From the IMG/VR virus record IMGVR_UViG_3300018420_000105, positions 1 through 25,022 of that record: a DNA stretch of 25,022 nucleotides; one strand, given 5' to 3'. Origin of the DNA: a virus. This document shows, piece after piece, positions 14,447 through 21,381 of this stretch. Each line of letters starts with the position of its first letter. Positions within the stretch are counted from its first letter, which is position 1. A program made the position numbers and the translations under genes. The notes beneath the pieces were generated by a model. That model had not been told where the DNA came from and made no database searches. It saw only the letters and a list, made by a program, of their open reading frames with translations.

Positions 14447-15119
14447 ACTAGGCGATCCCATCGCCGTGGCTTTTTATTCTTTCCTCAGTTTGCTTCCTGA
14501 CGGTCAAGCAGTGAATGCGAAAGAAGTAATGAGCAAATTCAGCATAGGACGCAATCGATTTTATCGTGCTAGAAAGTTGCTGTTGGCACACGAATTGATA
14601 GCGGAGGAAAAGCTGCATGATGAAAGTGGAAAACATGCTGGGGTGCGTTACAGCGTTCCATGTGAAACCACTCGCCGTGATGCTGAAAACGACAACGCGG
14701 AAGACTTGGCACGTTCTATGCAATTATATAATTATTATAATAATACTGAACATGTAATACATGATCATGTAATACATGATCATAATAATATTAATAATAA
14801 TAAAAACACCTCACCGCTAGTTCAAAAATATCCATACGGCTTTGAGCAAGTCTGGACCACCTTCGATGAAACTCTTGGAAGCAAGGGATCGAAGGCAGAA
14901 GCCTTCAAAGAATTTAAAAAATTAAAACTAACCGACGCTAACGTGGACCAGCTGTGCACGATGATTCTGTCCGAGGTAACCCGCAAGCGAACTGACCGGG
15001 AAGCGGGGCAGTGGGTTCCCAACTTTCCGCACGTTTGCCGCGTGTTAAAACGACGAGAGTGGGAGACTTGGGCAGAATCATCACCCTCTGCAACGTCAAG
15101 TAACGAGGTGTACCTGTGA
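14424..15119 (+). CDS. O-like replication initiator
   Basis: 231 aa. I take TTG 14424 because GGAGAA lies 7 nt upstream and the next ATG would remove part of the DNA-binding fold. Residues 8-80 look like a winged helix (LSLLPDGQAVNAKEVMSKFS, IGRNRFYRARKLLLAHELIA). Residues 100-130 are a low-complexity Asn/His linker coded by very AT-rich repeats. Residues 135-220 resemble the C-terminal domain of phage O and DnaT-like proteins (FEQVWTTFDETLGSKGSKAE, WVPNFPHVCRVLKRREWE), which contacts the helicase. The helicase gene follows directly with a GTGA overlap. It likely binds the repeats inside its own gene and loads the helicase. Confidence 0.75.
   Translation: MSLQKVVELGDPIAVAFYSFLSLLPDGQAVNAKEVMSKFSIGRNRFYRARKLLLAHELIAEEKLHDESGKHAGVRYSVPCETTRRDAENDNAEDLARSMQLYNYYNNTEHVIHDHVIHDHNNINNNKNTSPLVQKYPYGFEQVWTTFDETLGSKGSKAEAFKEFKKLKLTDANVDQLCTMILSEVTRKRTDREAGQWVPNFPHVCRVLKRREWETWAESSPSATSSNEVYL
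14721..14812 (+). other. Probable replication origin inside the initiator gene
   Basis: Two perfect 15-bp direct repeats, CATGTAATACATGAT, lie at 14751-14765 and 14766-14780. Each contains its own dyad (CATGT-AAT-ACATG). They are flanked by strings of A and T only (about 14721-14746 and 14783-14809). Iterons plus an AT-rich unwinding zone inside the initiator gene is the lambda ori layout. The encoded linker (VIHDH twice, then an Asn run) looks like it follows DNA needs. Confidence 0.6.
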
Positions 15120-16063
15120 TCCCCATCGATAGAATTTCTGTGAGTGAATTTGATCAAAAAACGTTGGATGGTGTGTTGGCTGAAAAAACACAGCACCGGG
15201 TGCAGTGGCTTGATCGGCACGCAGATAAAATTCTAACTGAGAACACAGAGAACTCAGCACTAATCGGAACTAACCTGCCTTGGGAGAAGTGTGCTGGAAA
15301 AGTTGTTCTGCAGGAGGGCTCTGTCTCAACTTGGATAGGAATCGACGGACATAAAAAATCGAGCGTTTTAAATCAGATCGCTGTGTTTGCTGCCAGGGAG
15401 CAAGTAGTCGGCATTGCGAGTTTTGAAATGGACGTGAGGGCACTTGGCCAACTGATGGTGAAACAAGCCTACGGCGCCACTGAGCCAAGCCGCGACCTTG
15501 TGCAACGTTTCCTTGAATGGTCAAAAGATCGGGTGCTGTGCTATGACCACGTCGGCACAGTAAAACCGATTGAGGTCTACGCCTTGATCGTCAAAATGGC
15601 GCGCGACTACGGCGCGAAATTTATAGTGATCGACTGCCTGCAGATGATCTCGGGAGTGTGTGGAGACAACGAGCAGGAGCGCGCCCTGATGTCGATGCTG
15701 GTGCAGTTGGCTAAGGGCTTCAACATTCACATCGCGCTCGTGCACCACGCCAGGAAGCCAGAGAAGGGTGGTGACGAGTACATGCCTACACGTTTCGATG
15801 CCCTAGGCTCCACGTCGATTTCTCAACTCAGCAGCATCCTGGCTATCGTCTGGTCTGATAAGAAAAAACAACGCCTGCTGGACCAGCACGAACTTGGCGT
15901 GGAGTTGACGCCAGAGGACGAGGAGTATCTGCAAAGACCGGATACTAGGATCACAATTGCTAAGAATCGGCACATCCCTTTCGAGGGCGTGATCGCGCTG
16001 TGGCAGCACCCGTCGAGGCAGTTTATCCCCTCGCCGAGTAAAGACCGGATGCACTTTGACTAA
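15116..16063 (+). CDS. DnaB-type replicative helicase (RecA-like ATPase domain)
   Basis: 315 aa from GTG 15116 with AACGAGG upstream; GTGA overlap with the initiator gene. The family unwinds DNA at the fork by ATP hydrolysis. The ATP site is GIDGHKKS (75-82), where the usual Gly before Lys-Ser is Lys. Then come FEMD (103-106), the SxEM motif equivalent, Walker B FIVIDCLQMI (169-178) and HIALVHHARKP (205-215), the sensor strand. GSTSISQLSSILAIVWSDKK (231-250) resembles the DnaB/Twinkle region after DNA-binding loop 2. The DnaB N-terminal domain is missing; the first 60 residues look unlike it. It is closer in size to the ATPase part of Twinkle/gp4 proteins. Confidence 0.8.
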   Translation: MIPIDRISVSEFDQKTLDGVLAEKTQHRVQWLDRHADKILTENTENSALIGTNLPWEKCAGKVVLQEGSVSTWIGIDGHKKSSVLNQIAVFAAREQVVGIASFEMDVRALGQLMVKQAYGATEPSRDLVQRFLEWSKDRVLCYDHVGTVKPIEVYALIVKMARDYGAKFIVIDCLQMISGVCGDNEQERALMSMLVQLAKGFNIHIALVHHARKPEKGGDEYMPTRFDALGSTSISQLSSILAIVWSDKKKQRLLDQHELGVELTPEDEEYLQRPDTRITIAKNRHIPFEGVIALWQHPSRQFIPSPSKDRMHFD

Positions 16064-16539
16064 TGGAAGGACAGCACTGGCAGATTTCTAAGACCCAACA
16101 GCTGCCGTCGCTGCATCGCGCGATTGAGAAAGCGCTTGATGAAAACGGCACCCTGGTAGTGCAGATCTGGGATGGCAGGAAGCGAAGCGACGGGCAGAAC
16201 AAGCTGCAGCACGCGATGTATCGTGAGATAGGCAAGCAGCTATACGGCGGCGATTGGAGGTTAGCGAAGCGGGAATGCAAGCTGACCATTGGGGTGCCCA
16301 TCCTGCGCCAGGAGTCAGAGCAGTTCAAGGATCTTTACGACAAGGTTATTGGCACTGGAAAGAACGCCAAGATTGATCACCAAACAAAACTGGAATTCAT
16401 GGAAGTGTTGGACGTGAGCAGTGCCCTAAGTGTCTCCGGTGCAAACGAGTACATCGAAGGCATATACAGCACATATGCGGAGAAATTTAGCTGGTCCGAT
16501 TTTGTTTCGCGCAGCAAGAAGGAACTTACACGGCAATGA
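16063..16539 (+). CDS. ninB: NinB-like recombination protein
   Basis: 158 aa from ATG 16063, overlapping the helicase stop (TAATG). The motif WDGRKRSDGQNKLQHAMYRE (36-55) corresponds to the RT..QN..LHA...D pattern of NinB, which binds single-stranded DNA and supports phage recombination (lambda Orf). The following KRECKLTIGVPILR and EFMEVLDVSSALSVSGANEY fit the K..L and S.L...E steps. The C-terminal half ends in a helix. The ninG gene lies directly downstream, as in lambda, which supports the assignment. NinB proteins are usually about 140-150 aa. Confidence 0.75.
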   Translation: MEGQHWQISKTQQLPSLHRAIEKALDENGTLVVQIWDGRKRSDGQNKLQHAMYREIGKQLYGGDWRLAKRECKLTIGVPILRQESEQFKDLYDKVIGTGKNAKIDHQTKLEFMEVLDVSSALSVSGANEYIEGIYSTYAEKFSWSDFVSRSKKELTRQ

Positions 16540-16664
16540 AATTGACAGTAGAAATTGAGGATTCAGAGATCGAGGAGTTGCGCGATCTGATCGAATCATG
16601 GATTGAGCGAATCGAAGATGCCCTCGAAAAAGCGCAGTACGAAGACCACAGCAAAGATCATTGA
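16536..16664 (+). CDS. 42-aa acidic protein between ninB and ninG
   Basis: ATG 16536 overlaps the ninB stop (ATGA) and the frame runs to TGA 16662-16664. The sequence is acidic and helical (LTVEIEDSEIEELRDLIESW). It overlaps the ninG start by 47 nt in another frame. The ATGA coupling and amphipathic helix make it plausible as a nin-region small gene. No family is recognised and no separate ribosome site is visible. Confidence 0.5.
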   Translation: MKLTVEIEDSEIEELRDLIESWIERIEDALEKAQYEDHSKDH

Positions 16665-17079
16665 TGATTGCGCTGTGCTCATGCAGAAGCTAGTCAGGCT
16701 GAAGGCTGCTGACCACAACGGTTTCTGCAAATGCGTGACCTGCGGCAAGGTGAAGCACTGGTCAGAAATGCAGGGAGCCCACTTTATTGAGCGTGGGAAA
16801 CTCGGCACAAAAATCATGGAAGAGAACATCCATCCGAGTTGCCAGTGGTGCAACATGATTGGCGACAAGCACGTCAGGTGGGTGAAGGAGGCATACAGTA
16901 TGTTTATGCGCGACATGTACGGCGAAGAGTTTGTGAAGGAAATGCTGGACCAGAGCAAGCAGGTCAAGAAGTATGGCAAGCAGGAGGCGCTGGACATGCT
17001 TGCGGACCTGAAAGCCAGGGTCAAGGAGCAGGAAGAGCAACTGAACTCGCTGCGGCCGACCAATGAAGAAAACTACTAA
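16618..17079 (+). CDS. ninG: NinG (Rap)-like Holliday-junction nuclease
   Basis: 153 aa from ATG 16618; an in-frame TTG at 16603 would add five residues. It lines up with lambda NinG over CVTCGKVKHWSEMQGAHFIE, then EENIHPSCQWCN, then YGEEFVKEML. The CxxC, AHF/GHY and CxxCN positions are the family's metal-binding and HNH-like core. NinG/Rap cleaves branched recombination intermediates. The lambda N-terminal extension is missing, so this is a short form. The C-terminal 40 residues form a charged coiled-coil helix. It overlaps the Q-like gene by 17 nt. Confidence 0.82.
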   Translation: MPSKKRSTKTTAKIIDDCAVLMQKLVRLKAADHNGFCKCVTCGKVKHWSEMQGAHFIERGKLGTKIMEENIHPSCQWCNMIGDKHVRWVKEAYSMFMRDMYGEEFVKEMLDQSKQVKKYGKQEALDMLADLKARVKEQEEQLNSLRPTNEENY

Positions 17080-17497
17080 AGAAAAAATTGATGACCTGTT
17101 GGACATCTGGATCGACACTGCGCGCCAGGTCGAGGTTGGTTGGCCAGCTGCATCAATGCTCAGCAAGTTCATCGAGTATCGTGGCAGCTTTCAAGACAGC
17201 CACAAACCTGCAGGTTTAGAAATTTATGTCGAGAGGCAACAGACCAGGCACGCGAAGTTTGCAGACATTGACTTGGCGCTGTCGGAACTCGATGAAGAAA
17301 AGGCTATGTCGATATTGGGTAAGCGGTACTACCAGGGCTTAACTGAACGCGGCAAAGCCTACACAAACAAGGACCGGGCAATTAAAGTCGGCCAAGGTTT
17401 AAAACAGTTTGAGAACAACTGTTCAGCGGCCTACAGGCAGCTAGCAAAGACTTTGGATCTGCTCGAAAAAAGATCAAAATACACTACATATTCTTAG
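17063..17497 (+). CDS. Q-like late antiterminator / late regulator
   Basis: 144 aa from ATG 17063. It is helical and basic. Residues 70-135 resemble phage antitermination Q/ArpU-type proteins, which have a sigma-region-4-like fold: ALSELDEEKAMSILGKRYYQ, then GQGLKQFENNCSAAYRQLAK. Its place after ninG and directly before the endolysin is exactly that of lambda Q. I infer that it turns on the late genes, which in the circular genome follow from here through 25022 onward. The sequence similarity is only suggestive. No Q binding site can be assigned by eye. Confidence 0.6.
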   Translation: MKKTTKEKIDDLLDIWIDTARQVEVGWPAASMLSKFIEYRGSFQDSHKPAGLEIYVERQQTRHAKFADIDLALSELDEEKAMSILGKRYYQGLTERGKAYTNKDRAIKVGQGLKQFENNCSAAYRQLAKTLDLLEKRSKYTTYS

Positions 17498-18009
17498 TGT
17501 TTGCGATTACAGTTTTGGTAACGTGGACCTCTGCCGTCCTATTTGTGGGCAATCCCTCTGGCACGTCCACGGCCTCTCAGAACTCTCCGACTATGCAAAA
17601 AATTATCGAACTCCTGAAACGCCAGGAAGGTTTGCGGCTGCATCCCTATCCTGATGGCGAAGACCTATCGATAGGCTATGGACGCAATCTGTCGTCTGTG
17701 GGCATAACCGAAGAAGAGGCAGAGCAGCTGCTGTTCAACGACCTTGAGAGAGTGCTGGCAGAAGTTCGTGACCGATATGAATACTTCGATGGGCTGTCTG
17801 AAAACCGGCAAGTAGCGGTGCTGTCACTAGCTTACAACCTGGGTGCAACACGCCATGCGTTATTTCTTAACCACCATGCGAAGATGGCTGCAGAGTTATA
17901 CACCGAGGCTGCGCAAGAAATTTTTCCAAATAGCCGCTACGCGCAGCAAGTTCCTAATCGTGCACGAGAACTCGCGGAGATCATTGCCAGTGACACCTTG
18001 GAATTATGA
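17497..18009 (+). CDS. GH24 endolysin with SAR-type N-terminus
   Basis: 170 aa from GTG 17497, overlapping the previous TAG. It cleaves peptidoglycan glycan strands. The catalytic region RQEGLRLHPYPDGEDLSIGYG aligns with T4 lysozyme EG-x7-D...TIG: Glu44, Asp53, and Ser58 in place of the usual Thr. QVAVLSLAYNLGA is the conserved helix. Residues 3-27 (AITVLVTWTSAVLFVGNPSG) are a weakly hydrophobic Ala/Ser/Thr/Gly segment, typical of signal-arrest-release endolysins that are exported by Sec and freed when holins depolarise the membrane. Upstream in frame, before any usual start, the bases would code ARKKIKIHYIF, a natural positive anchor, so a non-standard start is possible. Confidence 0.82.
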   Translation: MFAITVLVTWTSAVLFVGNPSGTSTASQNSPTMQKIIELLKRQEGLRLHPYPDGEDLSIGYGRNLSSVGITEEEAEQLLFNDLERVLAEVRDRYEYFDGLSENRQVAVLSLAYNLGATRHALFLNHHAKMAAELYTEAAQEIFPNSRYAQQVPNRARELAEIIASDTLEL

Positions 18010-18400
18010 AGCGTACTGTGAGCGTGTCGTAGACGGCGACAGCATAAAATTCGTAGTGGACCTCGGCTTTGCAGTGAGCAAGCGCGTCGATTGCAGATTG
18101 TTCGGAATCGACACGCCAGAGATGCGCGGTGGTACAGACACAACTAAGGCGGCTGCAAAGTTGGCCAAAGCGCGCGTTGAAGAAATCGTGCCCCCAGGTG
18201 CAAAAGTATTTTTGCGCTCATTAGAGCTCGATAAGTACGGGCGCAGCCTGGCAGTTGTTATCACTGGCGACGGTGACGTGGTGAACGACATTCTAATTGA
18301 TGAGCGGCTTGCGGTTCGCTACGACGGCGACAACAAAGACCAGATAGCCGAGGACCACGCCAAGAATTTAAGCTGGCTACAGGCCCAAGGTAAAATCTGA
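17990..18400 (+). CDS. Staphylococcal-nuclease-like (SNc) nuclease
   Basis: 136 aa from GTG 17990, with GGAG about 11 nt upstream; the longer frame back to 17843 lies inside the lysozyme gene. SNc-family motifs are VVDGDSIKF, VDCRLFGIDTPEMRGGTD and LDKYGRSLAVVI. These place the Ca-binding Asp, the Arg of RLFGID, the catalytic Glu (PE) and the second catalytic Arg (YGRSL). The enzyme class cuts DNA and RNA. It lacks an obvious signal peptide. Encoded between the endolysin and a large protein, it may help digest host nucleic acid at lysis or act in DNA metabolism. The role is inferred. Confidence 0.85.
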   Translation: MTPWNYEAYCERVVDGDSIKFVVDLGFAVSKRVDCRLFGIDTPEMRGGTDTTKAAAKLAKARVEEIVPPGAKVFLRSLELDKYGRSLAVVITGDGDVVNDILIDERLAVRYDGDNKDQIAEDHAKNLSWLQAQGKI

Positions 18401-20514
18401 TGGCAATTCCTGCAGCCCTGGCGGCGCAACTCACGCCTGAACAATTAGCAGCACTAGAACGTGCCACCGGCCCTGGTGCGTTTGGTCAATATCCGCAACG
18501 TATTCCCCAGCAAATGCTGCCTTACAGGCCCAGCGTGACGGATCGCGTCGACATGGGTGCATCCGACTTGTTTGGCAACGACCAGGCTGGTCGCAGACGC
18601 CAAGGCATGGTCAACAGGTATGTGCAGAATCTTACGCCGTTGCCAGCTGCAGATGTGTTTGGTCGAGCGGTTCAACAGTACAACTCGGGCGACTATCTAG
18701 GCAGCGCAATAAACACGGGTTTAGGCGCGATGAGCGTTATCCCCATCGGGAAAGGCCCAGCAAAGGCAGCGCAGCGAATCGCAAGAGATCGTGCGGATAT
18801 GGGCGTCTCACGCAGTAGGGACCGGATCGGGACTACTGGCCAATACATTGGAGCGCCGCAGGGCGTTAATACACCGCAGAAACTGCGCGCAAACCGCGAT
18901 GCATATATGGATTTGGTTCGTGAGGGCGATGCGGGAAGGAACTGGTATCAAGACTCAAGCGAGTTCATATCTAGGGTAACGCCTGATGATGAGCGGGCCC
19001 AACAGATTGCGAACATAACAGGGATCACCAGCGCTGGAACAGGCGTTGATCCAAACCTTGGCTTTACAATCAAGGGTGTGAATCAAAGCGCTGCAGGCAT
19101 GCCAGTGCGTACCGGGCGGTTCCCGAACAATCAGTCAGCGCTGATAGAGCAGACGCTCGCCGGCCAAAATCCTCCACTAGGTCCGAAGCGTGAGCCTTTC
19201 GCTCAGAATCTGGCGGTAAACTTTCGTCCTGACCTTGCGCGATTCCCCGTGCACGATATATGGCAAGGCCGCGCGTTTGGCTACCAGGGCAAGAAGGGTA
19301 AGCCGTTTGATGAGGGTTTTAGCCCCCAGCAACACGCCTTCTTAGATCGAGAAACCGACGCAATCATTGATAGGTTTGCAAAAGAGGGCGAGCAATATGA
19401 CCCGTTAAGTGTCCAAGCTGCCGCGTGGACAGGAGCCAAAATTCGCAGCGGCGAACTTGACCCCAGCGATGCTGCGAAACATTACGGCGATTTCGCAGAA
19501 AAATATGAAGCGGCAGGCACGTTCGAGCAAATACCTGGAGCGGGAACGGGCATGCTGGAAGGCATTGTTGATGCGCCATTTGGGCAGCGGCAAGATTACT
19601 CAAACCGTGTAAGTTGGAATGACGGTAGAGGCCGAGACAGTCTATACAGCGCCGCAGGGCTAATGACAGAGCCCAGCCGCGACGCTATGGGCGCCTTTAC
19701 GCCAGCGAGCGGTATCACCGAATTCAACCCGGCAACGGTAGCCAGGCCGCTGACGCAGACAAATAATCAACTGCTTCAGGCTGATCGACAGATCTTAAAT
19801 GTTACTGAGGCTGCCCGGGCGTTTGTAGATGCGCAAAATGCTGGCGCTTATCACCGCGTGATACCAAGCGGCCAAACTAAGGCTGGAGAAAGAACAAGTC
19901 TAGAAATAGACCTGCAGCGTCCTGTGAGCCAGCGTGAACTTGATAAACTTAATTCTATTGCCCAGAGCCAAGGGTATTTTGCTGTGGATTACGGCAACGG
20001 TGTGCGCTTTATCAATGACGCATTTGAGTCGCCGATAGGCATCCAGCGCGCAGAAACAATGGGCAAGACACCCAGGTTTGGCACAGATGAACTGAAACAA
20101 CTACAGCCACAGATACTTGAGGTTGTTGGAGACGCTAATATCAACCGCGTGAAGATAGATAGCGGCTACCTAGATTACGAAAGTGCGCTAGCCAAAATTA
20201 ACGCAGGATCAGGAATGGCAACACAGCAGTTCCTTGATTACCTTAGCGAAAACGCCACCGTTGCAAGAAACATTGAGCCGAGGTTACGAGCGAAGGCAGC
20301 GGAAAATCTTCAACGAGACGCTAACTTTTCTACCCAAACGGGTATGTCGTTACGTGAAGATATCCAGAATGCTCGCAGAATACTTGCGGATACAGGTATT
20401 GAGGGGCTCAGGGACGCTCTGGCGAAGGGGGCTCTGCTTCCTGCAGCCGTTGGTGCCGTGCTTCTCGGTACTGACTCAGGATCGTCAGGTTCGGTGGGGG
20501 CGGGTCCGGTATAG
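18400..20514 (+). CDS. Large unrecognised phage protein (704 aa)
   Basis: Start ATG 18400 shares one base with the previous TGA. I do not recognise a named family. The N-terminus is Pro/Gln-rich (FGQYPQRIPQQMLPYRPSVT), a pattern common in internal or structural phage proteins. The middle contains FRPDLARFPVHDIWQGRAFG and MTEPSRDAMGAFTPASGITE, which I associate only loosely with hypothetical proteins of marine phages. The C-terminus has a short Ala/Gly/Leu segment (GALLPAAVGAVLLGTDSG) that could be membrane-active. No nuclease, protease or lyase motif stands out. Its length and style match the late virion genes at the other end of the window, yet it is encoded in the lysis/Q neighbourhood. Confidence 0.5.
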   Translation: MAIPAALAAQLTPEQLAALERATGPGAFGQYPQRIPQQMLPYRPSVTDRVDMGASDLFGNDQAGRRRQGMVNRYVQNLTPLPAADVFGRAVQQYNSGDYLGSAINTGLGAMSVIPIGKGPAKAAQRIARDRADMGVSRSRDRIGTTGQYIGAPQGVNTPQKLRANRDAYMDLVREGDAGRNWYQDSSEFISRVTPDDERAQQIANITGITSAGTGVDPNLGFTIKGVNQSAAGMPVRTGRFPNNQSALIEQTLAGQNPPLGPKREPFAQNLAVNFRPDLARFPVHDIWQGRAFGYQGKKGKPFDEGFSPQQHAFLDRETDAIIDRFAKEGEQYDPLSVQAAAWTGAKIRSGELDPSDAAKHYGDFAEKYEAAGTFEQIPGAGTGMLEGIVDAPFGQRQDYSNRVSWNDGRGRDSLYSAAGLMTEPSRDAMGAFTPASGITEFNPATVARPLTQTNNQLLQADRQILNVTEAARAFVDAQNAGAYHRVIPSGQTKAGERTSLEIDLQRPVSQRELDKLNSIAQSQGYFAVDYGNGVRFINDAFESPIGIQRAETMGKTPRFGTDELKQLQPQILEVVGDANINRVKIDSGYLDYESALAKINAGSGMATQQFLDYLSENATVARNIEPRLRAKAAENLQRDANFSTQTGMSLREDIQNARRILADTGIEGLRDALAKGALLPAAVGAVLLGTDSGSSGSVGAGPV

Positions 20515-20584
20515 GATTGCGGGGCGGTGCGTGTCGAATCCACTTATCGATCCAGCCGACCAAAATATTTCTATCTGATTCCAC
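20408..20584 (-). CDS. Possible 58-aa protein at the end of the minus-strand island
   Basis: GTG 20584 has AGAGG six to seven bases upstream on the minus strand; the frame extends in principle to 20656. The product begins VESDRNILVGWIDKWIRHAP and is then Pro-rich (RNPIPDPPPPNLT). Its 3' half overlaps the end of the 704-aa gene by 107 nt on the opposite strand, which is unusual. It could be the third gene of the minus-strand set at 20720-21125, or a chance frame. Confidence 0.3.
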   Translation of the reverse strand: MESDRNILVGWIDKWIRHAPPRNPIPDPPPPNLTILSQYREARHQRLQEAEPPSPERP

Positions 20585-20719
20585 ATTTACCTCTTTAGCA
20601 TTACGCAGCAAGTAAGGTGATAAATCGCGAATGGCGAATTCTACAGAGACCGACAAGCAGAAGAAAGGTATTGGTTCAAATACGCTCCGACCAGTTGCGA
20701 GCCAGAGAGTTGCATCAAA

Positions 20720-20920
20720 TTAGTCCTGACAATGGTTGATTTCGATTAGTTTGCTACGCGCCTCGTAGTGTCCTGCACACCCTGCAGTTTCAGCGTTCAT
20801 TTGCGACGCTACTCTTTGCGCGTGAGCTAAGCTTTTTAAGCCCATGGTAGTTTCGCACGGGCGAGCTGGAAAATCCTTGTTGGGCGCGATGAAAGCGACG
20901 TAGTAAGTGTAATTATCCAT
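20720..20920 (-). CDS. Small unknown protein of a minus-strand island
   Basis: 66 aa from ATG 20920 with TGAGGT six bases upstream on the minus strand. It begins MDNYTYYVAFIAPNKDFPAR and later has LKSLAHAQRVASQMNAETAG, a mix of short strands and a helix, with three Cys spread through it. No membrane segment or known motif. It lies 13 nt after the 63-aa gene and is probably cotranscribed from the divergent region at 21126-21204. Confidence 0.6.
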   Translation of the reverse strand: MDNYTYYVAFIAPNKDFPARPCETTMGLKSLAHAQRVASQMNAETAGCAGHYEARSKLIEINHCQD

Positions 20921-20933
20921 TTTGATACCTCAA

Positions 20934-21125
20934 CTACCCTTGAATGGTTGTTAGATTAACATGAAGTTGCGCTAACGCGCTGTGTACGCCCTTTGAATCC
21001 TGGGCTATGTATGCCTCCAGGGCACGTTTTGCCGCGCGCTTTGCCTTGGCTCGGACCTGGTCATCGTGTGGATAAGCGGCAATCGCCCGATACGCCTGAT
21101 TTATCTGATCTTTCGCGTCTTCCAT
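20934..21125 (-). CDS. Small basic helical protein of a minus-strand island
   Basis: 63 aa from ATG 21125, with AGAGGGAG nine bases upstream on the minus strand. The middle is a long Ala/Arg/Lys helix (DDQVRAKAKRAAKRALEAYI). The protein starts acidic (MEDAKDQINQ) and ends neutral. No family is recognised. A basic amphipathic helix could bind nucleic acid. It is the first gene leftward from a divergent control region, opposite in direction to its surroundings, so it may be a moron or an early regulator. Confidence 0.6.
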   Translation of the reverse strand: MEDAKDQINQAYRAIAAYPHDDQVRAKAKRAAKRALEAYIAQDSKGVHSALAQLHVNLTTIQG

Positions 21126-21204
21126 CGAATCGCTCCCTCTGTGACTGTTTGTATACGGTAAGTATATAGTACATATATCGCCATATACAAACTATACTTT
21201 AGGA
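21126..21204. promoter_or_regulatory. Divergent promoter/operator region
   Basis: Nine-base inverted repeats GTTTGTATA (21147-21155) and TATACAAAC (21184-21192) frame an AT-rich core with AGTATATAGTACATATATCGCC (split arms at 21161-21167 and 21173-21182). The core shares ATATATCGC with the repressor-proximal palindrome. Leftward, TTGTAT (21154-21149 complement at the right repeat) to TATACT-like boxes, and rightward TATACT at 21193-21198, are candidate promoter elements. The rightward box would start RNA at the ATG 21205. Confidence 0.5.
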
Positions 21205-21381
21205 ATGGATGAGGACAAGCGCAAAGAGTTAGTTCGGGAGCAGGCAGCGCTGTCAGGCGGCTGGGTGTCGTTCCCATTCGACGCCAGGTGCAGCCGGTGT
21301 GGTTATGACTTCCTAGGGCACCCGAACAAAGAATCAATTATTAGCGGCTGTCCTCAATGCAACCGTAGTTTCTGCGAGTGA
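21205..21381 (+). CDS. Small zinc-ribbon protein upstream of the methyltransferase
   Basis: 58 aa from ATG 21205 to TGA 21379-21381. Two Cys pairs, CSRC and CPQC, are 26 residues apart (DARCSRCGYDF, SIISGCPQCNRSFCE), the layout of a treble-clef or ribbon zinc site. The N-terminus is charged (MDEDKRKELVREQ). There is no spaced Shine-Dalgarno site; AGGA touches the start codon, and the candidate -10 box TATACT would give a leaderless mRNA. The stop overlaps the methyltransferase GTG (GTGA), so the two are coupled. The function is unknown. Confidence 0.65.
   Translation: MDEDKRKELVREQAALSGGWVSFPFDARCSRCGYDFLGHPNKESIISGCPQCNRSFCE

Noticed and set aside
14751-14780. A CRISPR-like array
   Set aside because: The two 15-bp repeats abut without spacers and lie inside an AT-rich initiator linker, so iterons are the better reading.
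14448-15220. Minus-strand frames opposite the initiator and helicase genes
   Set aside because: Shadow frames: the plus strand carries coupled starts, ribosome sites and recognisable domains.
16839-17066. A 75-aa frame inside ninG
   Set aside because: It is a +1 shadow of the ninG coding sequence without its own motif or ribosome site.
20631-20723. A 30-aa plus-strand ORF (MANSTETDKQKKG...)
   Set aside because: AAGGTGA lies about 10 nt upstream, but the product is very short, has no recognisable pattern and faces two minus-strand genes. Evidence is too thin.
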